Assembly (NCBI GenBank): GCA_013152135.1
Contig: JAADGX010000064.1
Location: forward strand, 1 to 14,826
Direction: 5' to 3'
Origin: Chlorobiota bacterium
GTDB taxonomy: Bacteria; Bacteroidota; Ignavibacteria; SZUA-365; JAADGX01
Length of the DNA stretch: 14,826 nucleotides
Position 1 is the stretch's first letter. Each line of letters opens with the position of its first letter. The notes beneath the pieces are model-generated. The model saw only the letters and a program-made list of their open reading frames with translations. It had not been told where the DNA came from and ran no database searches. The position numbers and the translations under genes are program-made. Shown here piece by piece: positions 7,681 through 13,025 of the stretch.

Positions 7681-8175
7681 TCATGCGGCTTTTTCCTTGA
7701 CCAGGCTCTCATTGCGCACTTTTTCCTGGAGCTTCATCAGGCCTTCCAACAAAGCTTCCGGACGCGGCGGACAGCCGGGGATATACACGTCGACGGGGAT
7801 GACACGATCGACGCCTTTGAGAACATGGTAGCCGTAGTTCCAATACGGTCCGCCACAGTTGGAACAACTCCCCATGGACAGGACGTAGCGGGGTTCAGCC
7901 ATTTGTTCGTACAAGCGCTTGATCCGGGTAGCCATTTTCAAGGTAACCGTGCCTGCGACGATCATGACGTCGCACTGCCGCGGGCTTGGACGGGGTATCA
8001 CACCGAACCGCATGATATCGAAGTGGGACGCGGACGCCGCCATCATTTCAATCGCGCAGCAGGCCAGACCGAACGACATCTGCCACAGGCTGCACAGGCG
8101 GGCCCAGTTCATCACACCTTCCAGCGACGTGATGATAATGTTGCTGTTCTCGAATTTTTTGTCCAGTAATCCCAT
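7681..8175 (-). CDS. nuoB: NADH-quinone oxidoreductase subunit B (NuoB)
   Basis: The 20-kDa-type subunit that holds cluster N2, the last iron-sulfur cluster, which gives electrons to quinone. In its 164 residues all four N2 ligands are visible: the tandem C39-C40 in FGLACCAIEMM, C104 in SMGSCSNCGG, and C135 in IPGCPPRPEA. The R-F-G-V-I-P-R-x-S-P-R-Q stretch of the quinone-site loop is also present. Length is normal. The gene lies 25 bases after nuoA; AAGGAG is found upstream at a longer spacing than usual (about 13 bases). It is unlikely to be a hydrogenase small subunit because nuoA, C, D and H surround it. Confidence 0.97.
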   Translation of the reverse strand: MGLLDKKFENSNIIITSLEGVMNWARLCSLWQMSFGLACCAIEMMAASASHFDIMRFGVIPRPSPRQCDVMIVAGTVTLKMATRIKRLYEQMAEPRYVLSMGSCSNCGGPYWNYGYHVLKGVDRVIPVDVYIPGCPPRPEALLEGLMKLQEKVRNESLVKEKAA

Positions 8176-8200
8176 GAGCTCTAGTACTCTCCTTCTGAAA

Positions 8201-8662
8201 TCAGGATGCGACAGGAGATTGTTTTTCTTCAGGAATGGAACCTTCCTGCGCGACCACTTCGGAATGGTCGATCAGGTCCGCAAGTTTCGGTATTTGGGGC
8301 TCGGGACGTATCCATTCCAGATCCCCCTTGGCCCACAGGTAACAATCGGCCAAAAACAACACCAGGATGAACAAAGCCCCGGCAACGTACGCGAACATCC
8401 CCAGACCGGCATACACCGTTGCCCAGGGAAAAAGGAAGGCCAGTTCCACGTCGAAAAGTAAAAAAATGAGGGCGATCACATAGAAGCGGATATTGAATCT
8501 TACCCATGGCTCGCCAATGGGATCTTCTCCACATTCATAGGTCATCATTTTTTCTTTGGAAGGACGCCGGGGACTGACCAGCCGGGATACCGCGAGTGTG
8601 ACCCCTACAAATATCGCCCCCAGAAGGAAGAAGATGAGGACTTTACCGAATTCAGTGAGCAT
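8201..8662 (-). CDS. nuoA: NADH-quinone oxidoreductase subunit A (NuoA)
   Basis: Small membrane subunit of complex I near the quinone chamber, and the first gene of the nuo operon. Its 153 residues contain three hydrophobic helices (about 6-29, 60-80 and 88-108). The conserved loop after helix 1 reads MTYECGEDPIGEPWVRFNIRFY, in which the Y-E-C-G-E motif holds the cysteine exposed in the inactive form of the enzyme, and helix 2 carries F-D-V-E (70-73). About 30 polar residues after the third helix (from 121 on) make it slightly longer than common NuoA proteins. A promoter-like sequence lies about 65 bases before the start. Confidence 0.96.
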   Translation of the reverse strand: MLTEFGKVLIFFLLGAIFVGVTLAVSRLVSPRRPSKEKMMTYECGEDPIGEPWVRFNIRFYVIALIFLLFDVELAFLFPWATVYAGLGMFAYVAGALFILVLFLADCYLWAKGDLEWIRPEPQIPKLADLIDHSEVVAQEGSIPEEKQSPVAS

Positions 8663-8724
8663 AATGAAGATGTGTCAAGTATTGGGGCTTTTTTTGAGGC
8701 TTTGCAAACGAACATATCTTTGCC

Positions 8725-8754
8725 AAAATAATCGTATTCGCATATCAATGTCAA
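8725..8754 (-). promoter_or_regulatory. Putative promoter of the nuo operon
   Basis: On the minus strand TTGACA (8754-8749) is followed 18 bases later by TATTTT (8730-8725), then GGCAAAG. It lies 11 bases after the stop of the DUF4389 gene and about 62 bases before nuoA. The TATTTTGG hexamer and flank recur at two other promoters in the window. Start site not proven. Confidence 0.55.
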
Positions 8755-8764
8755 GAAATATTAT

Positions 8765-9442
8765 TTATTCCTCGTCCTTCATCTCTCCCGCCTGGTACCG
8801 CGCGGACGTTTCACCATCATCTGACGATTCTATTTCGACAGTTATGATATCCCGATTCGCTCGTTCAGCCGCCAGCGGTTGCAATCCATGGAACGGTGGA
8901 TATTCATCACTCAGCATCATGAGGTACGCTTCCAACCGCGCGTAGTAGATAAAGAAGCGTTTCATGTATTCAAAAATCGAATTCGGCAAGCGTCCGAGAA
9001 TCAGCGCCACCCAGAAAGCGGCGATCCTCACGATTTCAAACGCGATATAATAAAAGAAAAAGAAAAAAACGTGTGGAAAGCATAAAATCGATCGAAAGAA
9101 GACGGACAACCGCGAATATTTCTCGGTGTAATCCAGGTGAACACGCACGGGATACGGCTCCGTTTCATCTCCGTTGAAAGGTGGATATACATCGGTCAGA
9201 AAGTACGAATACGCGATGACTCGCATGTAGTACCGGAAATACCTGCTTACAAAAGCATACATGCCCGGGGGGAATTTTCCCGTGAAAATGATCGCCCAGA
9301 AACTCACGAACAGAACGAAGCTTACCGGGATCCCGTATAGCGAGAGCCAGAAAAAATGCGGGATGAGCATGAATGGCCGCAGGATCAGTCTCCATCGGGA
9401 AACCCTCTCTGCGTGCGGAACGGTGAGGATGACGGGGTACAT
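8765..9442 (-). CDS. Membrane protein with two tandem DUF4389 domains
   Basis: Predicted inner-membrane protein of 225 residues; function unknown. It contains two copies of the DUF4389 pattern. Copy 1 (about 1-94) begins MYPVILTV, has S-R-W-R-L before a hydrophobic helix, F-T-G-K-F-P-P-G in the middle, and ends D-V-Y-P-P-F. Copy 2 (about 96-190) begins PYPVRVHLDY, has S-R-L, then I-L-G-R-L-P-N-S, and ends D-E-Y-P-P-F. Each copy has two hydrophobic helices, giving four in all, with an acidic C-terminal tail. The frame is open to a TTG at 9610, but that codon overlaps a promoter-like -10 element; other starts are the ATG at 9511 and the ATG at 9442. The last is chosen because the domain starts there and a weak CAGG precedes it. 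It is 102 bases upstream of nuoA on the same strand. Confidence 0.75.
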   Translation of the reverse strand: MYPVILTVPHAERVSRWRLILRPFMLIPHFFWLSLYGIPVSFVLFVSFWAIIFTGKFPPGMYAFVSRYFRYYMRVIAYSYFLTDVYPPFNGDETEPYPVRVHLDYTEKYSRLSVFFRSILCFPHVFFFFFYYIAFEIVRIAAFWVALILGRLPNSIFEYMKRFFIYYARLEAYLMMLSDEYPPFHGLQPLAAERANRDIITVEIESSDDGETSARYQAGEMKDEE

Positions 9443-9608
9443 GGAATTCGACCTGTGTTTTGCTGCCAGTTTTTTGCGCTGACTCCGGATATCCCCGGTT
9501 TGAAGGACCATCGGTGTCGATGAAGTGACGTTTCTGCTTACGACCTCAAGTTCTCCTATCGCCCCGACGACGTCTCGGAACGCATCCAGAGTGAATAACG
9601 CCTCTGCC

Positions 9609-9637
9609 AAAATACGTTATTGTGAACCTGCTATCAA
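9609..9637 (-). promoter_or_regulatory. Putative promoter of the DUF4389 gene
   Basis: On the minus strand TTGATA (9637-9632) is followed, after 17 bases, by TATTTT (9614-9609) and GGCA. The spacing is ideal and the -10 flank matches those of nuoA and glnB. If real, transcription begins near 9602, so the TTG at 9610 cannot be the start codon. Confidence 0.5.
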
Positions 9638-9664
9638 GCGCACGCGCGCCTGGATAGGATATCT

Positions 9665-9687
9665 GTCGTGGAAAACATGACCACGGC
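9665..9687. promoter_or_regulatory. Inverted repeat, possible operator between divergent promoters
   Basis: CGTGG (9667-9671) and CCACG (9681-9685) face each other across nine bases; with one G-U pair the stem reaches seven pairs as RNA. It stands between the two outward-facing promoters. The arms are short, so chance is quite possible. Confidence 0.2.
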
Positions 9688-9744
9688 TGTTTCCGCGATA
9701 TCTGCTTGAACAGGCTCGATGCGCCCGTGTATATTGCCCTCTCG

Positions 9745-9773
9745 TTGCATTTCGACCTGGCCGGTGGTATTTT
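9745..9773 (+). promoter_or_regulatory. Putative promoter of glnB
   Basis: TTGCAT (9745-9750), 17 bases, then TATTTT (9768-9773) followed by GGGCAAA. It lies 25 bases before the glnB ATG. The -10 flank is nearly the same as in the nuoA and DUF4389 promoters. Confidence 0.5.
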
Positions 9774-9798
9774 GGGCAAAACGAACTCGGGAAGATAT

Positions 9799-10137
9799 AT
9801 GAAAAAAGTAGAAGCCATCATCAGACCATTCAAGCTCGATGACGTTCGCGACGCCCTCCAGGACTTGGGCATCAAGGGCATGACGATTACGGAAGTGAAA
9901 GGGTTCGGACGCCAGAAGGGCCACACGGAGATTTACCGCGGCGCGGAATACCAGATCGACGCCCTGCCGAAGATCAAGATCGAGATCGTTGTTCCGGACG
10001 CCCTCGTGGACAGGGTCATCGACGCGGTGATCAAGTTCGGGAAAACCGGGCAGGTCGGTGACGGCAAGATTTTCGTCATCCCCGTGGAGGAAGCCGTACG
10101 CGTGCGAACCGAGGAATCCGGGGATGCTGCGTTGTAG
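9799..10137 (+). CDS. glnB: Nitrogen regulatory protein P-II
   Basis: P-II signal protein of 112 residues, the standard length. It is a trimer that senses 2-oxoglutarate, ATP and ADP and controls nitrogen assimilation targets. The start MKKVEAIIRPFKLDDVRDAL is the family N-terminus. The T-loop reads R-G-A-E-Y-Q-I-D-A-L-P-K with Y51, the tyrosine uridylylated in many bacteria, in place. The B-loop T-G-Q-V-G-D-G-K-I-F (about 83-92) and the C-loop R-V-R-T-E-E-S-G are intact. The frame opens earlier at 9706, but the family N-terminus and a GGGAAG before 9799 set the start. No amt or glnA gene is next to it, so GlnB or GlnK type cannot be told from context; D54 in the T-loop is of the GlnB kind. 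Confidence 0.95.
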   Translation: MKKVEAIIRPFKLDDVRDALQDLGIKGMTITEVKGFGRQKGHTEIYRGAEYQIDALPKIKIEIVVPDALVDRVIDAVIKFGKTGQVGDGKIFVIPVEEAVRVRTEESGDAAL

Positions 10138-10222
10138 TCGTATCGATTCCTTTCACAGGAGTAATAAGAGATCACCGGGTAAATCCTTCGGATAAACGAA
10201 AGTACATCTTTCCGCATAATGT

Positions 10223-10251
10223 TTGACAGGCGTCAGCTTTCTGCTTACTTT
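10223..10251 (+). promoter_or_regulatory. Putative promoter of the small outer-membrane protein gene
   Basis: TTGACA (10223-10228), preceded by a T to give TTTG, then 17 bases, then TACTTT (10246-10251) followed by AT. Counting from TTTG, the -10 TACTTTAT lies 20 bases downstream, which fits the Bacteroidetes TTTG / TAnnTTTG layout with one mismatch. A leader of about 48 bases follows. Confidence 0.6.
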
Positions 10252-10305
10252 ATCGCCGAAGGTTTGAACCATCTCAATTCTCATCAAAGCTAAAAAGGAG
10301 GTTCT

Positions 10306-10887
10306 ATGCGTCGTTGCAGTATTGCTACTATTGCACTCCTCGTTCTTGCGTTTGTCGCAGTTCCGGCACATGCACAAAAATCACCCGTTCACAAGGGAGG
10401 CTGGCTGTTCGGTGGAAGCGGCAGTTTCGGTTTCACGAATTCAAGCGGAAAACTGTACGAGAACAATGACGGAGATGCCAGTTCTGCGCTCTCGTTTGAT
10501 CTATCGGGTGGGTTTTTTATCATAAACGGTTTGAACCTGGGGCTTGCTGTCGGATATAGTAGTTCTTCCCGTGGAAGCTACAGCTCTTCCAAGTATATTA
10601 TCGGTCCTCGTCTTGCCTACTTCTTCCCGCTCAGTAATCCTCGAGTCTTACCGTTCGTCGGCGCTGCCTACTTATTTGGAGGTGGATCGGAAGAAACAGG
10701 AGTATATTCATCCGATTTCACACAAACTGCAATGCAATTATTCGGAGGCGTTTCCTTCATGATTGTCCGCAGCGTCGGAATAACAGGCGCTGTCTTCTAC
10801 AATGCGGATAGTATGAAATACGAAAACAGCGACTCACAAAGCGGTAACAAAGTGGGCGTCAATATCGGATTCCTGTTGTTCCTGTGA
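10306..10887 (+). CDS. Small beta-barrel outer-membrane protein
   Basis: Predicted outer-membrane protein of 193 residues, likely an eight-strand barrel; specific role unknown. Residues 1-23 are a signal peptide (MRRC start, hydrophobic core, A-H-A before Q24). The mature part has repeated amphipathic strands rich in Gly, Ser and aromatic residues, for example GGWLFGGSGSFGF, and ends N-I-G-F-L-L-F-L as a last strand. Strand pairs such as GPRLAYFF and LPFVGAAYLFGG are typical of 'outer membrane protein beta-barrel domain' families. AAAGGAGG just before the ATG is a strong ribosome site. It has its own promoter-like sequence and a strong terminator, so it is probably a single-gene unit. It is not clearly related to the two barrels in the nuo operon. 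Confidence 0.8.
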   Translation: MRRCSIATIALLVLAFVAVPAHAQKSPVHKGGWLFGGSGSFGFTNSSGKLYENNDGDASSALSFDLSGGFFIINGLNLGLAVGYSSSSRGSYSSSKYIIGPRLAYFFPLSNPRVLPFVGAAYLFGGGSEETGVYSSDFTQTAMQLFGGVSFMIVRSVGITGAVFYNADSMKYENSDSQSGNKVGVNIGFLLFL

Positions 10888-10907
10888 TTTTGTAAGGTTT
10901 TAATAGC

Positions 10908-10949
10908 AAACGCCCACCGCTTTCCTCGTGCTGTGGGCGTTTTTCTTTA
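10908..10949 (+). terminator. Rho-independent terminator after the small outer-membrane protein gene
   Basis: A perfect ten-base stem, AAACGCCCAC (10908-10917) with GTGGGCGTTT (10933-10942), a 15-base loop, and a T-rich tail. It lies 21 bases after the stop codon. Confidence 0.9.
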
Positions 10950-10958
10950 CCTGGAGGC

Positions 10959-11016
10959 AAAAAAAAGAGAGCCAATTAACCGAAACGAGGAGGGCATTCT
11001 TTGGGCTAATTGGCTC
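10959..11016 (-). terminator. Rho-independent terminator of the recJ-yebC-ruvC-ruvA operon
   Basis: On the minus strand GAGCCAATTA (11016-11007) pairs perfectly with TAATTGGCTC (10978-10969), with a 28-base loop, followed by TC and eight T (10966-10959). It lies about 95 bases after the ruvA stop. The loop is longer than usual for such terminators. The plus strand has no T tract after the hairpin, so it serves the minus strand. Confidence 0.7.
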
Positions 11017-11110
11017 CGGGAAACAGTGAATGCTTTCCTAATATAACACCTTGATTTTCTTAAAGCAAGGGTTTAAGTAAAAAAGTTAAGTCTTTTTATT
11101 TCAACAGAAG

Positions 11111-11704
11111 TTAGCGTCCGGAGAGGACTTTGAGGGCTGTTTTGATAAGGTTTTGCACCGAGTCCGGATCCACATCGAATTCTGAAATCGCCTTTTTCAG
11201 CGCTTTTTCGGCAATTTGCCTGGAATAGCCTAGAGCGACCAGGGCTTTGACCGTTTCCGTCTGAGGGGTGGAGAGGCCACCCGTATCTTCCATTTCCGCT
11301 AATGAAGAAAACTTGTCACGGAGCTCGACCACGATTCTTTCGGCGGTTTTCCGCCCGATTCCAGGAATTGTTGTCAATGAGGCGACATCCCCGCGAGACA
11401 CCAGGTTCCTGAGTTCCGCCGCCCCGCGACCGGAAAGGATGGTCAGAGCCAGCTTGGGCCCAATACCGGAAATGGAAATCAACAGGAGAAACATCTCTTT
11501 TTCGGTCTCATCGAGAAAACCATAGAGCTGCATGATATCTTCGCGCACGTGAAGGTAGGTGTCGAGATGAACTTCTCTTCCTTTTTCCGGAAGGCGTTCG
11601 GCACAGTTCACGGATATCAAGAGCTCATAACCGACACCCGCCGCCTCGACGATGACCCGCGTCGGCGATTTACGAATGATCGTCCCGCGAATATGGGCGA
11701 TCAT
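11111..11704 (-). CDS. ruvA: Holliday junction branch migration protein RuvA
   Basis: RuvA binds four-way DNA junctions as a tetramer and directs the RuvB motor for branch migration. The 197 residues show domain I (1-64, OB fold, start MIAHIRGTIIRK), with the acidic pin E55-D56 in H-V-R-E-D; domain II with two helix-hairpin-helix motifs, S-G-I-G-P-K (79-84) and P-G-I-G-R-K-T (114-120); a flexible linker; and domain III (about 150-197) that contacts RuvB. The frame is open to 11794, but the ATG at 11704 gives the family N-terminus and overlaps the ruvC stop as ATGA, so translation is probably coupled. ruvB is not next to it. Confidence 0.97.
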   Translation of the reverse strand: MIAHIRGTIIRKSPTRVIVEAAGVGYELLISVNCAERLPEKGREVHLDTYLHVREDIMQLYGFLDETEKEMFLLLISISGIGPKLALTILSGRGAAELRNLVSRGDVASLTTIPGIGRKTAERIVVELRDKFSSLAEMEDTGGLSTPQTETVKALVALGYSRQIAEKALKKAISEFDVDPDSVQNLIKTALKVLSGR

Positions 11705-12252
11705 CTTCCACCCCGCACGCGTTCCGGATGCTCGGCCACGAAAGAAGCCCAGTCCTTGGCAGACCGCCCGGAATTCATGTGCTGGGCGTGGCAAATCGCG
11801 GTTGCCAGGGCGTCCGTTTCATCATGCTGGAGGATGTCCTGTTCCAATCCCAGCAACGTGCACACCATGTACGCAACCTGTTTCTTGCTGGCCGCGCCGG
11901 TCCCCGTCACCGAACGCTTGATTTCCCTGGGCGAGTATTCCTCGATTGCGAGCTGGCGATGCACCGCGGCGAGAATCGAGACACCGCGCGCCTGTCCCAG
12001 CTTGAGCGTGGATTGAATATTCTTGCCGAAGAACGCGGTCTCAATGCTGCATTCATCCGGGTGAAACTGATCGATGATCTCGATAAGGCCCGCGTAGATT
12101 ATTTGCAACCGTATCGGAAGCTTGTCTTTCGGAGACGTGTGGATGCAACCGGATGTGATACGGTGGAACCCGGCGCCGGCCTGCTCGATGACGCCATACC
12201 CGGTTGTCAGCGTACCGGGATCGATGCCGAGAACGAGAATGGAAGACGGCAC
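11701..12252 (-). CDS. ruvC: Crossover junction endodeoxyribonuclease RuvC
   Basis: RuvC is the dimeric nuclease that cuts Holliday junctions symmetrically. With the GTG start at 12252 the protein has 183 residues. The four acidic catalytic residues are present: D11 in L-G-I-D-P-G, E71 in C-S-I-E-T-A-F-F-G-K-N, and D144 and D147 in H-D-E-T-D-A-L-A. The frame also allows a TTG start at 12258 that overlaps the yebC stop as TTGA, but AGGA lies at a good distance from the GTG and too close to the TTG. The stop overlaps the ruvA start. Length is slightly more than usual because of a short basic tail. Confidence 0.96.
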   Translation of the reverse strand: MPSSILVLGIDPGTLTTGYGVIEQAGAGFHRITSGCIHTSPKDKLPIRLQIIYAGLIEIIDQFHPDECSIETAFFGKNIQSTLKLGQARGVSILAAVHRQLAIEEYSPREIKRSVTGTGAASKKQVAYMVCTLLGLEQDILQHDETDALATAICHAQHMNSGRSAKDWASFVAEHPERVRGGR

Positions 12253-12254
12253 AT

Positions 12255-13001
12255 TCAATCCTGAAGCTTTTCCATTACGGTGTCGTCGATATCAAAGTCG
12301 GCGTACACGTTTTGCACATCATCGTGATCCTCGAACGCCTCCATGAGACGCAGAACCTGCTCGGCCTCCTTGCCCTCGATTTTCAACGTGTTTTGAGGGA
12401 CCATGGTAAGGTTCGATTCGAGAATCTCAATGCCATTCTCCTCCAAGGCCCTTTTCACGGCATCGAGCTTATCCACGGGAGTGGAGATGACGTATGATTC
12501 ACCTTCGGTCTTAAGATCTTCCGCGCCCGCGTCGATAATCGTCAACAGGAGTTCCTCTTCATCGTACGTGGATGGCACACGGATGATGCCTTTGCGGGAA
12601 AACTTCCACGCGACACTGCCGTTCTCCGCCAAATTTCCGTTGTACTTGGAAAACAGGTGACGGATTTCCGCCACCGTGCGATTCCGGTTATCCGTCACGA
12701 CTTCGATGAGAATCGCCACGCCTCCGGGGCCGTACCCTTCGTACGTGATTTCATCGTAATGCACTCCTTCCATCTCGCCGGTTCCCCGCATGATGGCCTT
12801 CTTGATGTTATCAGCGGGCATATTCGCAGATTTGGCGTTCTGAATGGCAAGCCGGAGACGCGGATTGTTTTCCGGATCACCTCCACCCTCCCGGGCGGCG
12901 ATCTGAATCTCTTTGATAAGACGGGTGAACATCTTCCCCCGCGCGGCATCGTTCGCCGCTTTCTTCCTCTTGATGGTTGCCCATTTAGAATGTCCGGACA
13001 T
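12255..13001 (-). CDS. yebC: YebC/PmpR family protein
   Basis: Member of the YebC/TACO1 family, long called a transcriptional regulator and more recently linked to translation through proline-rich stretches. The 248 residues begin MSGHSKWATIKRKKAANDAARGK-like and keep the family patterns G-G-G-D-P-E-N-N-P-R-L-R, A-K-S-A-N-M-P-A-D-N-I, Y-E-G-Y-G-P-G-G-V-A and D-N-R-N-R-T. Full length. GGAGGT stands nine bases before the ATG. It is 24 bases after recJ and its stop lies next to the ruvC start, so the genes are likely cotranscribed. The yebC-ruvC-ruvA order is common in many bacteria. Confidence 0.97.
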   Translation of the reverse strand: MSGHSKWATIKRKKAANDAARGKMFTRLIKEIQIAAREGGGDPENNPRLRLAIQNAKSANMPADNIKKAIMRGTGEMEGVHYDEITYEGYGPGGVAILIEVVTDNRNRTVAEIRHLFSKYNGNLAENGSVAWKFSRKGIIRVPSTYDEEELLLTIIDAGAEDLKTEGESYVISTPVDKLDAVKRALEENGIEILESNLTMVPQNTLKIEGKEAEQVLRLMEAFEDHDDVQNVYADFDIDDTVMEKLQD

Positions 13002-13025
13002 GGTGTTCAGACCTCCACGACTATG

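Larger units (their letters stand above)
9443..9798. other. Divergent intergenic region between the DUF4389 gene and glnB
   Basis: This stretch of about 356 bases (about 190 if the longest DUF4389 frame is translated) holds two outward-facing promoter-like sequences and, between them, an inverted repeat. No small gene with a good ribosome site and no RNA gene was recognised here. The leader of the DUF4389 gene would be about 160 bases if the ATG at 9442 is used. Confidence 0.5.

Noticed and set aside
9706..9798. A 31-codon N-terminal extension of P-II
   Set aside because: It covers the putative promoter, has no similarity to P-II, and the standard P-II start with MKKVEAIIRPF is at 9799.
11030..11105. 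AT-rich stretch with a short CTTAAA/TTTAAG hairpin
   Set aside because: Six-base arms in AT-rich DNA are expected by chance, with no T tract or gene start to give it meaning.
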